The notes below the pieces were generated by a model. It made no database searches. It was not told the DNA's origin and saw only the letters and a list, made by a program, of their open reading frames with translations. Position numbers and translations under genes: made by a program. From Patiria pectinifera (Eukaryota > Echinodermata > Asteroidea > Valvatida > Asterinidae): 64,000 nucleotides of DNA. Position 1 is the stretch's first letter, and the number at the start of each line of letters is the position of its first letter. Where the stretch lies: the NCBI GenBank assembly GCA_029964075.1, contig CM057149.1, forward strand, positions 14,522,197 through 14,586,196, written 5' to 3'. Shown here one piece after another: positions 13,201 through 28,200 of the stretch.

Positions 13201-16200
13201 AGTCAATTTGCACACTGCCTCAGTCCATAAATCAACAGATCTTCCAAAAATGCATGTCAATCCTTAAAAAGAAAAATCCAAAAATGAACCACTTTCCTCC
13301 CAAATTCATCTAGTTTGGAATAAGCCTGCAAACTGCATCCTCCATTAATCAAACAAATCTAAGTCTATCCGGCAGACTTTTCAGCAACAGAATGCTAAAC
13401 TGTTTTGCTCAACTTTAAAATTTATATAATGCACCTAGGTAGTTTCCTAAGGTGGTTCATTTGAACATTTGTAATAAAATTCGGAATGTTCTCTGCGTTA
13501 TCCTGTTTGCTATTTCCCAGGTCGCTAATGTTGCTAGCCGATCATGACTTTGATCTTGATCGCTGGCTATACGGGTCAATGGCTTTTTAGTAGCACCCCT
13601 TGAACAAAGACATTGACCAAAATGAGGAACCCCCAAAATAGGGCCGGATAGCTCAGTTGGTAGAGCACCGGAACGGCAATCTGGAGTAGTAGGTTCAAAC
13701 CGTGCTCCAGTCAATTTCTTTTCTTCAACTTTAGGAGGTTGTGGGTACGAGTCCCACCCGAGTGATTTTTCCCAACTTTCACTCGGGAGGTAACACACTG
13801 AGTATACAGTGTTTATACGTCGGTAAAGGGCAAAACCTAATTTGATTTCCATCACCCCGACGCAAAATTCCATCTTATGAATAACTTTAAATTTGTTATA
13901 ATACACCTAGTCAGTTTCCCTTTGTGATTTATTTGAAATTCCTTTTATTTTCCTTTGGCAGTGTTGACCAGCTGACTATTCCCTCCAAGCGGCCGGGGAT
14001 GCCGCCGCTGAAAAGGGTCAATGAAGTCTTTGACTGCTGGTTTGAAAGTGGAAGGTACCATTTCTAACTTTGCCAATATATTATGCGAAAGCCCCTGCAA
14101 AGATTTACACTTGCCTACACAACGTATGGATTCCGGTAGTGCTATACTTAACAATTGTTGACTTCTGTGATGTGGGATATGACGTTTTGAACACCTGAGG
14201 GGCGCATATAGCAAGGATGTTCAAAACGTCATATCCCACATCACAGCAGTCAGCAAGTGTTTTGTTATACCTCTGTCTTGGATTATACCTCTGTCTTGGA
14301 TGTCTAGGCATAACTACTGAGGTGATTTAAAATGCAACAATTAGAACCTTGAATCTGAATATATTGAAGAACAAGATCTACAATTCGCAAATATCAATGA
14401 TCAAATATATAATCTAAATTTCAGTAAAAGGCAATGAATTGATCCTGGTTTCTACAAACGCTATTGTAACACAATATCCATAGTTTCAAAGGAAAAAGGC
14501 AGACATTTGAAACCAAATACGTAGTGGAATAACATGTATTGAACGTAAAAACCCACGGAACACAGACCTCACAAGGTGACACCGTTATTCTTTACATGTA
14601 ATTTCAAGGGCTTGTGTTTTTCATTGAATTTTCCGGGAGCCGGTTCCGACTCAGAACCGGTTCCTTTTTGAGAACCGGAACCGGCTCCAGAAAGATTGGA
14701 GCCGCCCAAGCCTAGTTCGTATATCCCCAAATGAAAATGTTTTTGTTCTGTTCAGCATGCCTTATGCCCAGATGCATTACCCCTTTGAGAACAAGAAGGA
14801 GTTTGAGGATTCTTTCCCTGCGGACTTCATTGCAGAAGGCATCGACCAGACTCGAGGCTGGTAAGTCATTATTCAATATTACTTTTAACCAACTTGGCAG
14901 TAAAAACCTAAAATCATCCAAAAACAAAGATAAAACTGCCGAGTTCTTTTCACGAAGACAAAATAAAGTACCGCTTCAAAACGTCCACAAACAGATGGTT
15001 CGTAAGACCTCCAAATACCATCTCTCAAGTTTCTATGGGATTATACAGGTCAGTGCTGCCATTTCCAAGCCAGCAGCTGAAATCAACCACAATAACAAAC
15101 TCTGCCGTCACATGTACTGAATTTACTCCTGGGTGGGGAGAAGCAATGAGTGACAAAGTGCCTTGCCCAAGGACACACACACCATAACCCCAGGCAGGAC
15201 TCGAACCCACAACCTGCAGAATTACCAACAGTACTTGAGTTCAACGCTCCAGACCATCTGGCCACGACACTCCATGTACCTCCTGTGTCTGGAGGTGCAA
15301 CGGTTAATTAAAAATGCAAGATTTATCCTGATTTTCTTCCCAATCTCCCTCCCCCTTCCAAAGGTTCTACACCCTCCTTGTGCTGTCCACTGCTCTCTTT
15401 GACAAGCCTCCCTTCAAGAACCTGATAGTCAACGGCCTGGTCCTGGCTGCCGACGGACAGAAGATGAGCAAGAGGAAGAAGAACTATCCCGACCCGCTCC
15501 AAATCGTCCACAAATATGGAGCTGATGCTCTCAGGTTAGTCTGCCTTGGATTCTGGATTCCAAGTTTCTTCTAGAACACTTTACAACGTGGGATTAGGCC
15601 GACTGCTTACAGATCCATTCACTATTCTACAAATATGGAGTGGATCAGCGTGGAATGGGAGGAATATTATCGCAAGGTAAAATCTGGACTTTTCCATTTC
15701 ACGAGGCGAAGCCGAGTAAACTAGAAAAGTCCAGATCTTACCGAGTGATAATATTCCTCCCATTTCACAATTTAAAGCCACTCAATATTTGTTTTATATC
15801 ACTGACATATAGATCCTTGTCATTTGATATATTTGAACTTTTATTTCAATACAAAATTGGTAAATGGTGATGGAAAATGCATTTTTCTTTTCCAAACCAA
15901 CCCTTCACGAAAATGTTTGAACCCAACGCTGTAGCGCTGGCTCTTTGGAACAATGCGCGCTGCGCACAATGCTGAATGCGCACACCAGCAAGCATTTGCA
16001 CACAAATACCGCGTCTTGGAACAAGAATGATCCTAACTGTTCAATAGTATTTCCCATTCCCCATGGGCGGATAGTACTTTTTGATCCCCGGCTTGAATGG
16101 CAGTAATAACGAATGACACGTGATGTGAGTTCCACCAATCAAATGACAAGGATCTGTATGTCGTATATATAACATCATTTTTATACCTCATACATATTCA

Positions 16201-19200
16201 TGAGCAAGAACCGACTTCTTACCGGTCCATTTGCCATCACCATAATGCTGCACATTGGGCCAAAGCCAAAATTTGAGTGTACAAGTAAAGTCTGTTACAA
16301 GCCAATGTGGCCCATCAGGACGGCGTTTATCTCCGGTTTCAGTGGCATGAAACGACTGAGAATATTTCTACTCCCCCTGGATGGGATGCCAGTCCATCGC
16401 AGGTTACTCCCCAGCTGATGCCGGTACCCATATATACTCCTGGGTGGAGAGAGGCAAGTGGGGGTGAAGTGGCTTGCCCAAGGACACACTATATGACCAG
16501 CGGCTGGATTCGAACCCCTGACCCTCTGACCACGAGTCGCGAACCCTAACCACTAGGCCACACTCCCCTTTTTGAAGGGGTTGTCGATTGTTTTCGAAAT
16601 ATTTGAGAATATTGTGGACAATAAAGATGCCTACTCTTCTAAAAAAAAAGTTGTTCACAATGCGGTAGATTACTGTATTGCAAAAGAAGTGATCTTTTCT
16701 GAGGTTGAGCAATATTCTTCAGGTGAAACGGGAAAATTTAGCAACTGAATATGTGTGAGGTGTAGTGAATCAAATATAGCATGGTTTAGTTCGGGTGGGT
16801 AGTTGATATTAGCTCCACTCGGTATTGGAAGTTGTCAAACTAGTTCCCTCGGTGAACTCAAACCATGTTATATTTGTATACTGTGACCAAAGCATGCCAC
16901 TGCCTGGTTTCATGTGAATAGCCTGTCACCCGACTTGAGACTTGGTGAATTGTGATTGACTTGTATGGGGTACAAGTCTGGGTTCTATTTTATTTTCCTT
17001 GGCCTTTACATAAAAAGCATGTGCTTGATTTGCTTTTGCTGCAATTTTCAGGAATAAATGGATTTGGAGGATTATAAATAGCAAATATTGTTAAAATGAC
17101 TTGTTTTGGGCTTGTAGATGTTGGAAAAATCAAGAAAACCATTCATGTTCTTGTAGTCAGGTTCCCTGACCCCACTTAAGATGAAACGGGGAATTTGTAG
17201 ACTTTAAGGAATTGTAAGATCAGAGAGTCAGTCCAGTAGGCTTGTACCCCTTCACAGTTGTGTAAACTGTGTAAACAGTTGTGTAAAACACGGAATAACT
17301 AATTATGAAAAATTAGGAGCAGTTTTGAAAAAAAGCCAGTTTTCTCCAACGCTGGTCAGCCGACCAGCGTTGGAAAAATACCTTTTTTCTTGGAAATGTC
17401 GGCACACCAGGAGCCATGATTTTTCAGGCTGCTTTAGACTGTCAATCCCTAACAATCCAGTATGGTATTTTGTGATAATTTGATCATTTCGCTTTGTAAT
17501 GTTTGCAAACGTTGTATCTTCCCTTTAACTGTATTTATTTGACAACAGGCTGTACTTGATCAACTCTCCCGTTGTGAAGGCGGAGACTCTTCGCTTCAAG
17601 GAGGAGGGCGTGAAGGACGTCATCAAGGATGTCTTTCTGCCCTGGTACAACGCCTACCGCTTCTTTATTCAGAATGTGCAACGCTTGTGCAAGGTAAAAA
17701 CTTACATCGGTGACTCAGTTTAACCCTTTCCTTACCATGGGCGACTTACTACCCCCCTGCTGATTCCCATGGGCGACTTCAGTCGACCAGGAAACCACAC
17801 ACAGAACACCCTCAACACAGATATATTCACTACTTTTCAGAAAGGCGGCATGTTGATATGTTTGGCCGCCCATACATCAACTATATACCAGCTGAAAGAG
17901 TGTTTTCGGATCTTTCTAATGGTGTAGTTTATTCATAGTGTTACCATTACAAAAAAAAATGAGAAAAGTGCTTCAGAAGTATCCACGCACAATTTGAGGT
18001 ATGGAGTGCCATTCGGTCATGTGGTGAAATGGCTCGCAGTTTGATAAATGGGACCCGATGGACAAAAAGGCATAACATTCTTATATTTGCACGGATGGAC
18101 TTCATTTTTACAACACATAAAAGAGTAAGGTTCAAGGAACAAACTTTACACAAAACACCTATGATTGTAATCACTCCTTGGCAGTGAAAATCTGGGTTGA
18201 AAAAAAGTGAGTTTTCGGCTTGTGGTCATTTGTTTCATGCTCTAGTGATTTCTGCATGACTGAGCAAACAATTTGGTCGTGGGAAGAGCCAAGTCAATAA
18301 ACAATGTCAGGAAAACAAAAATTGGAAAATGCTTGAAATTTCTTAAGTTTGTGGGTCAGGCGATTAGTGGTGTGTATTTCCAGGTAGTACAGGAACTAGG
18401 TACCTTATTGAAGTGCCCAGGTAGCCGTAAAGAAAGTAAACCCCAAAATTCAGATCCTGGAAGTTGTCTGAAGGGCTTTATAGCTTTACGGTGTAAACTG
18501 CTACTTTCGTGAGCATCATCTGTCGTGTGTTAAAATGCACATAAACTTGAAATCTGTTTTGGTTTTCCATGTAGCCTGGTTTTCGTTTTGAAAAGTTCCC
18601 ACAAATGGCACTCCAAACATTTCATTTTCATTGTCTGAGAAGTAACTAAATAATTTGTTAAGTTGGTTACGGGTACCCGATCCCATAATCTTGAACCCGT
18701 TCCTGACATCAGCTGTCGGGTTATCGGGTACCCGGTTCTGAAGCACACCCCTATCTCGAAAAGCGTGCAGTGCTTGGGCGGTGTTGGATCGTCACAGGGA
18801 GTAGCATACATGGCGGTTATGCTTGTTACGGGGTTTAATGAGTTAACTCTTTCAGTGCCCGTGAAATTTGAAAAGTTTAACCCAAAAGTGCCCAACTTCG
18901 AGCGTTTTTTTTTAGCTGTTCAAAATTCTGTAAAAAAAAAAGTAAATAAGTTTTACTCACTAAATTTGTTGTTGTTGCTCTCTGGTATATCCTTGGTGTA
19001 TTGGAAAGTCAGTAGTAGTCACGCACACAGTGATACACCCTGAAACACTGTCTTGTAATAACATGCTTACTCTACCTCGTACATGTACGAGGTTTGGCGA
19101 TTTTAAGTATAAACATTACCTCGTACATGTACGAGGTTGGCAATTTCGAACTAACAACTATACCTCGTACATGTACAACTTTGGCACTGAAAGAGTTAAA

Positions 19201-22200
19201 AAGCCAAAGTTTGTGTTTCACTTTCCCCAGGAGGAGGACACCACGTTTCTTCACAATGAGCAGACGTTCCAGCCGTCTGGGAACTACATGGATCGATGGA
19301 TCCTGTCGGCATGTCAGAGTCTCATTTCGTTTGTCAAGCAAGAAATGGCTGGTGAGTTTATGTATCAGACAAAATCAAACCCAGATGTTTGGGACGACTT
19401 GCAGGATTGTAGAAGGTAGCTGTTAGGACTGCAGGTATTACTAGGTTACTTGATTATTCGATTGAAGTGTCAATTGTTTGGTAACATTTTTCTACAACTT
19501 TGTGAAAATAGAGGCCCCTTTTTAAGGCATAAGAGAACACCCAAAAATGTCTTAAACCAAAAGTCTCAAACATTTCAAGCAGTGCTGGACGATATGGTGA
19601 TAAAATATCGACACAAATGTGATGTTGTTTTACAAAAAATCTGAATTGCCTTAAGTTTTCAAAAACTTGAGATACCGGCCATATCATTTTTAAATCGTCG
19701 CATTTTTTTCAACCCACATTTTCCCCAAAGAGTGGGCCATTTGAATAATCGAACCTATAATTGAAAAGTGAATGAAGTTCAACTCTTTATTTGCAGCCTA
19801 TCGCCTGTACACCGTAGTCCCTAAACTTGTCAAGTTTGTGGACACTCTGACCAATTGGTACGTGCGCTCCAATAGGAGAAGACTAAAGGTGGGTGTGTAT
19901 TGAAATATCCAATGTTTGGTATTTATTTCTTAGCCATTTCGCGCCGGGATTATTTTTATTAAATAAGAACGGAAAGAGGGGTGGGATTACTTTTCAATCG
20001 ACCTCAAGCCAGGCGGGTTGAAGCCATCACCCTCGGGCAGCACACTCATATTTCCGGCCTCGCTCGCTGCAAGCGGGTCCCTGTCAGATATTTTCGGCCT
20101 CGCTCCCTGCGTGTTTATCTGTCATCCGTTCGGAATACCGCAAAACCTTTGCGTATAAACATGTCATCCGGCGCGAACTGGTAAATGAAATCATCAAACT
20201 GTGTAGCAGAGATGCAACCTTTCCAATTTTAATCGAAATTTAGCGTTTTTTTCCCACCCAAACTCTCAATTTTATTACATTCCAACGAATTGGAGGAAAA
20301 TATTACGTCTGTATCGTGACAGCAATTTTAATCTCTTCAGCAACTTATCAATAATCTCTGCAACCAGTCGTCAGTACACAGTTTCTGTTTAATAGAAACA
20401 CATAAACAAGGTCCAAATGGCGTATGCTTTATGGGTTGAAATAAGTTGAAGCATTAATCCATGACATCTGTGAATCTATGTACCAGGTTGTTGCAAGTGT
20501 AAAATTGGAAAAATCCGCTTAATATTTTTGGAGGTTTCAGAATTAGCTGTACAAAATGCAGTGCTCCAGAGACTCCCAGCCTGTTGTCTGTTTTCAGCCT
20601 AGTTTCATCTCTGATTCAGTGCTGGGGCAGTTCAGGGCAGTGCGGGGAGTGACGGTCATGGCAGTTTGGGCAGTACAAGGGCTAGTGGGTTCAGGATTTA
20701 ATACAAAAAAAGACATGTTTATTTCTTGATCGTTGTTATTGCTAATTATTTCTGGCAATGAAACCAAGGATTCCTCAAAAGCGCTCCAGGCACTGTAGCT
20801 CGCAAGCCTGAAGACACCTGTAGAGAGGAGACAGTGAGAAGAAATTACAGTTTTAGAGGTGGGAGGAAAACCCCAGAAGAATGATCTTGGTAAAAAAAAA
20901 TCAAGAAATCAGGCAGGGACTGAAAGCCCAATCCACATATTGGCCCAGGCGAAATTCGAACCCGGGCCACAGCGGTGGAAGGCGAAGAAAGTACCGCCAC
21001 GCCAACGTAACGCCCCAACCTCATGCTAATTACAGGGAGAGAACGGCCGTGCAGACTGCGAGCATGCCCTGCACACCCTATACAACGTCCTGTTCAGCAT
21101 GGTGCGCGTCATGGCCCCCTTCACCCCTTTCCTGACGGAAGAGATGTACCAGAACCTCCAGCATCTGCTGGATCCTGAGGCCACCCAGGGGCTGGATACG
21201 GCCAGCGTGCACTACCTCATGCTGCCGCAACCAAGGTAGGTTGGTCTCAGTGATCCCTGTGTGGACTACATGCACAAGTCGGTAAAAGTTACTTTTAGGA
21301 CCCCTCTATCTATTTGACTTCACTATTTTTGTGAGCTGCGGGATAGCAGCTCAAAAAATCATCATGTCTTTCCGTTAGTTAATTAGTTGACATTGTCTAT
21401 TGCTCCTACATATTTTGACCGATTTCAACCAAACTTTGTCAAAAGTATCAGTAGCCCAGCCCCAACTTGTCACATGACCAAACTGGAGTCAAAGGTCATC
21501 ATGGGGTCACGGGGGTCAAAAAGCTGACTTTTGTGTGTGTACTCAAAACACTACTTCCAGAAATTACATGGCACAACCACTTGGCTCTTGCGTGAACACG
21601 AATTTGGTAGCCCGCAGCTTCCGAGATATTTGCGATCGAGCTTGTGATGTGGTGTATATCAATCCAAACTGCATTTGCAGCCTCAAGCAGGTTTTGGCGG
21701 TTCTTTCTAGTAATCGTTCACCCTCCCATCATTCTACCCTGCCCTCTTTCCACAAAATTAATCCTGTTGATGTTCACCAAGGTATGACTGCCAGCTGTCT
21801 AGATGAGTCAGAAAACAGAAGAGTGGCCCTTCCAAGTGGGCAGCTCCAGTGGCATATATCTGTGCCGGGGGGATGGGGATGACCAAAATCCGAAAAATAT
21901 CCCGGCCGTGGAAATATTAAACGGCGGATTTCAAGCTTTTGTACCTTTTTCTCCATTTTTCAGTGCTACTGAAGACATTCTGGTTGTTGGGAAGTTCGAA
22001 AATACCTCAAAGTCCGCCTCTTTTGTTTCTTACCGCGAAAAAGTAGGGAGGGGGGATGATCCAATAGCCCTCCCCCTCCCCCGGTCAAAAATTGGGCAGG
22101 ATATATACCCCCATCCCTCCGGAATTCATGCCCCTGGTCTCCCCCAAGTCTCTCTTTGTAACTCTGTGAGGAGTTCTTGTGCACTGAGTCCATACAGGCC

Positions 22201-25200
22201 ACAGTTTAATAGTTGCCAATAAGTTTATTGTGATGTCTCTCTTCGATCAGGGAGGACCTAACAGATACGACTATCGAGCGTGCCGTCAGCCGTATGCAGA
22301 GCGTGATCGAGTTGGGCCGGGTCATCCGTGATCGTAACACCATGCCCATCAAGTACCCGCTGCGTGAGGCCGTGGTGATCCATGCTGAGCAAGAATGCTT
22401 GGACGATGTCATGTCCTTGGAGAAATACATCAAAGAGGTCAGTTGTGGTCCATGGTAGCAGTGTTACAATTCTTTGTTTGTCATTTATATTTATTGCTAT
22501 CTGGAAATTGCCGTAGTACAGTATCATTAAAGCATCAGGCACGCTTTCACGAAGCGCTGAGAGGCATCTTAGGAAGGGTAGTTCGACCTAACTTGTGACT
22601 CGTCCTAGGATCTATTTCACCTTCACGTATGCAACGCATTCACAAAGGATTTCTTTGAAGTTGTTCAAGTCCCCCACGTTAGGCAACCTGTCGCCTAATT
22701 TTTAGCCTTATTTACGGAGATCTCATTTTTCCCCCTGTTTTCTTCTTTGGCCTTAATATCAAGATGTTATCACTGTTCAAATGATTTTCCACAAGGTTTA
22801 AATAGGGTAACTGTATCATTAAGCAACATGATGAATTTGAAGTTCATCAATACTGAGGTTTGGCAAGAATATTTGATGATATCTGGAGACAAGGTAAATG
22901 CGCGCAACTTTAAGGTGTAATAGTAGCCATTTTGGATTGTTACTATGTCTTCATAATTATTCAGTCACTAATATGCTTAAGAAAATGTTATTGAAGTAAG
23001 GAAGTGTAAGAAGAATCACCAAATAAACTTTTCCAAAAAAAATAATGAAAAATATACCCAAATGTGGGAACAAATATATTACTAGACAGGTATTAAAGAT
23101 TCATGCAAATTATGCATATTATTATATTATGCATAGAAATTACCAACTTCTTCTAAAAAATGCCTATTCTTGCCTAAATAAGCCCTTTTTAAAATAGCGC
23201 CTGGACTATAGCAAACAAAGTAGCACCCGGAGATCTGCGTGCAAAACAACCCTACAAAAAATAGTTATTTAACAGGCAACTTTTTCTGAGCAAGTACAAA
23301 ATAAGGAAAACAGTCGGCATGAATGCAAGAGTAAGAGTTTTTTGTGGAAGTATTTATTTATTTTAATTATTATTTTTGTTTGTTCACCAGGAGTTGAACA
23401 TCCGCAGCGTGACCACCTCCCAGGACAAAGAGAAGTACGGCGTGTCCCTCCGCGCCGAGCCGGACCAGGCGGTCCTGGGCCGACGGCTGAAGGGAGACCT
23501 GAGGAAGGTCACCCAGGCCGTGCGGGAACTGACGGACTCCCAGCTGGAAGGCATGAGGAGCGCGGGGCAGATTGAGATCCACGGTCACGTGATCCAGGAG
23601 ACGGAGTTGAGGCTGAGTTACGTCTTTGCGCAGACCACGGATGGAGGGAAGGCCAAGTACGAGGCACACTCGGACAATCAGGTTGGTGCGGGAGTGTGGC
23701 GAGCTATTTTTTTCGTTGTGGCTGGTTGAGATTGTCAGAAGAAAAAGAATTAGTTGGTAAAATATATTTTTAAAAACACTGTATTCTTGTGGCTGATTTT
23801 GGAGAATTAGGAAATTGTGTGGGAAGGGGCTGGACATCATTGGACACTAGGGGACGCTATTGAAAATTAATCTTTGTCATTGAAAATTCATCTTCAGACT
23901 GTCTGACTTGGATGACGGTTCTACATGACAGATGTCACTAAAAACAATTTGTTGAAACATCATGCCAGGGGGATTGCACGAGTTTGACTTGCAGCGTTTT
24001 TATTTACAGCTTTGTCACAAATTACCGGTAGAAAATACGTACCTGAAAGAGGTAAAGTGTTTTGGAAAAGTTGTGCTTAATTTTTGCTTCCCATAGGAGA
24101 TTCAAGCCAATTATACAACTTGGGTTTACAATCGCTATGGGCTCCATGCGCCAACAAAAGAGGGCGCTTTTTATACCAATATTGAGAGCCCCGTGGCAGG
24201 ACACTTTGCGTGTGTGTACCGTACTTCACACACGAAGCACGCACGACTGATTTATCCTGCATGTGCCAAAGCTAAGCCACAGCGTCTTCGCGTGAGCGTT
24301 GTAGACGTGCGAATGCTTTCGAATTGATCTTGCGACGGTCTCCCGAACTAATCCTTGCCCCCCATAACTATGAATACATTAGAAATCTGCAATGGATGGA
24401 CCAGGAACCCGTCTAGGTCTTCCCCAACTCTCCTTTTCTGGTCGTTGAAGGGGTACTTGTGCGCAGAGCCCATAGCAAAACACCGAGTTCATGTTGGGCC
24501 ACTGCAGTAACCTTTGTTGCACTGACTTGACCTCTGAGTGGCGTCACAACTTCGGCAGTGAATGGGGGAATCCTCTTCTAAATTTCGTACCGTCAATAAA
24601 ATGCACTAACAATACAAATGCTTTTAAGGTTAAAGAGATTTCAAAGATTGCACACTTTTTGTTGTTTCAGATTTTGGTACTCCTTGACGTCACACCTGAC
24701 CAGTCCATGGTGGAGGAAGGAATAGCCAGGGAAGTCATCAATCGCATCCAGAAACTCAGGAAAAAGGTACAACATCTGTCTTCGTTCTGAACATGCACTT
24801 GGCAAACATGTGAATTTCATCTGTTCACAAAAATGAGTCATTTACAGAAGCTGAACTGAACGGCTAGGAGGATTGCAAAAATTGTGTGTTATCTTATGTT
24901 TTCCACTGTAAATCCAAAGCATAGTTGTGTATTACACGGGACAAACAGTCACCCTGCGAGACGCAACACAGTACATCAGGTGGAAAAGTCTGGTGCACTT
25001 TGATGCATTCAGCTACCAACACCAGTGCATGAATGGCCAGCTCTGAAACAACGAGAGCTTAGTCCCAGTGAACAATGCCACAGTTGTATCCTGCTGCGTT
25101 CAGGGACCACAGACTCTGAGGCAGTTTGGCATTGAGACTTTTTGCCAAATGGATCTTGCAACGTTGGGCAGGCTTGTCAGTTTGACAAGTGTTGCACATT

Positions 25201-28200
25201 GCATGCGTTGAGCAGGCTTTCAAGCCAAAATAGCCTGGATGGTTAGGGTTAAATTAATAAAGCTTAACTTATCCTCTTTCTCACAAAAGTTATTCTACAA
25301 TTGGGGAAAAAAAGGCTGACTTTTATGTTTTCTTTCCAACCCCCTCCCCCCAAGTTTCGCTAGTTTTTGTTTTGCAATTTCCGTGGTGCAAGTGTTTTCC
25401 TCTGAACCGAAACTGTTGGCATACTATTGTTAGAATCCAGTGAAAGCACCATGATATGGTGGGGATTTCACTCTGAACAACGATATAAAAACAGAATCTG
25501 ATGTACAAGATAAAGGAAAGGTTGTTTTTAGACATTTTTGTATTAAACATGTGCACATCCGTCATCAATAACTTACTATTCTTTAGTTTGTTTTTAATCT
25601 TTTCATGGTTGAATTTCCGACCTGTAGGCCAAGCTCGTACCATCAGACGAAATCACCATCTTCTACCAAGTCAGTCCGGCCACCGACCGCCTGTCGGACA
25701 TCATCAGGTCACATGATCAATACATCTTCTCGACCATCAAGCAGAGTATGTACCCGTTCCCGGTGGCCGCCGGCGAAGAAATTGTCAGAGAAACCTTCCA
25801 GGTAAGAAAATTGTTTCAGCTCATCATGTGATTCTCACAATCTATCTTATTGGTTTCAAATTCTTTCGCATTGTCTGCATTTCTGTTCTGTTTTGTTTTC
25901 CCCAGTTTGAAAATATTCTTTTCTTTAATGTAAACTCTTACTTATCAGTTTGTTCACTATTGTACCTCAACAAGTTGTAATAAATTGTATTGATGAAGTG
26001 CTTCATCACTAGCACTGCAATATGTGAGGCATTTTGGCAAAATGAGACGAAACTGGGCACAGGCCCTAGTGGAGAAAAATGCGAAAACAAAGGGGGTTGG
26101 TTTTTTTCTTCGATTTCCAGATTTATTGATATTTGTACTCTTTGGTATGTCTTCTTTGCACATTTTTTAAAGAAATAGTATAAAAATCATGGAATATTTT
26201 TTTGTGTGGAAAAACAATTGGCATCTTTAATTTTCACGAATACAAAACTTGATACTTTAACTCTAACCCCCTAAGGGCTCTTTGGGGGTCAAGTACCAAA
26301 TACCACAGAATATACTACATGTGTTGTGCACACTTGTATGGAAAGAAATGCATACTACGGGTTACTACTCAGTAGTATTTTGTAGCTTTAGGTGGGGGCT
26401 TTTTCTCAGTATAATACTTTTTTTGACATGTCAATCAATGTGAATTTTAAACAGTCAAAACTTGTCAATGGAATGTCTGATGGAAGTGCAACAAACAGTA
26501 TTGTAAGGAGAATTATATTCTCTTTCCTAATATCCGTAAACCCTCATTTCGGCCTGTGCCCAGTTCTGTGTCATTTTGCTAGAACGCCTCACATATTACA
26601 TGTTATTCAGCACTCTTTATAGTTGATGCTACTTGAGCCATACTTGACCCGAGACGTTGTGACCAATGGTTTTTCTAATGATTGGAACTCATTCTTTGCC
26701 ATGCATCCAGCCCGATCCTGGTCAACTGGAACAGCCTGGTCGTTCTTAAGGCTGATGGCGATAAGGCAGGGTTCGATCTTAGCAATGTCCCGCTAGCCAA
26801 GTGTGCATAAAAACAGTCGTTCTCTAAGTAGCTTGCCTAGCGAGTCAAAATGTTTGACATAAGGCATGAAACTTTTCAATGTATCCACAGATTTCCGCGT
26901 TTTGTAATAAGCTGGTCTTAAGGGGGAAAAAATCTGATACTGACGTGCATTTGGCTTGTTAAATGCCATATTACCACTGAATCTTATAGCATATTAGGAA
27001 GAACATAGACTGGTGCTGTGTTTTGTATAGGTACATAAAAGCATACAAAAGTACAGGACCCAGACTTCAGCATACCGTCTGGCATTTTTATGAATGAGCC
27101 TGTCGCCATAGCGCCCTCTATTTAGCTCTGGCAGTTTGCAATGCACGAATGCATTGGGATACAGACAGTACTGCACGCACGGCGCTTGTTGAAAAACCAT
27201 GGATTTCTGCAATTTAATTCACATAGCCTAACTTGATCTCATTTTTCTGCATCTGCATTTCCAGCTTTTCTGTATTATTTGAGCTCTTTACCTTTTTACT
27301 TGCGCCGATAACACCTGGCCGTGCCGGTTTTCATGGCATCCATGCGCGCTGATACCGCTTGGCACCGTCCCCCACATACAGTGTTGGGTAGTTTCTTTTT
27401 GATATTTCTTGCAACCCCCCAACCCCCACCCAATTTTTTTTTTTATCTTTTTTGAGGGCCCAGTTTCAAAATGAAATTGGGACCAAAAACTATTCGGGCT
27501 GAGAACATGATGTGCATGCATCTCTTCTTATTACCATAACAACACAAATAATAATACAAATGAAAAATTATTTTAATTTTTAAGTTGATTCGATTTATTA
27601 AAAAATAATGTATCAAATTTATTAATAACGTTTATTAATCAAATTGTGTCTGTTTTAATTCACTTTTATTAGATATGTTTGTTGAAAACACTGACAAGAA
27701 TGCCCGAGGATAAAGTTATACATGTATGTACATTTATGACATTCTCGTGCATGTTGTGCAAAAAGAAAGGAAAAAACGCACACAAAATTCCATTGAGGAC
27801 AGTTCAAAAGGCCCGCGGCCTAGATAAGAGTCTGGTTCACTAGTCCGGCTGGCTAGTAAAAGGAAATTTAAGGGTGAACCCTGGCTAAGGTCAGCTGCAT
27901 GTATGATCTGTGAAATCTGGCATGCAAGTTTTCCTCGGATCAGCTGATTTCCTCAATTTTCACTTCACGCTCATGCCATTAAAAACTGAAAAAACACTGT
28001 ACAAAGTTTTGTAAAGATTGGAGTTTCCTCGTTTTTTGTTACTTCCAAGTTGCATGCCGGTGAAATGTATGTTATGGTCGTACAAGCATTACATTCACTG
28101 TGTGGACTTCCAAACAAAAGAGGTCCACGTAAACTAGGTAGCAGCGACGTTGTCTGGACTTAACCACGTCCACACAGTGTTTCCCCCTCTCTGGAAAACA

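Noticed and set aside
13022..13267. Leu/Ala/Tyr-rich ORF that looks like a membrane peptide
   Set aside because: It is the translation of a degenerate tetranucleotide repeat inside an IARS intron.
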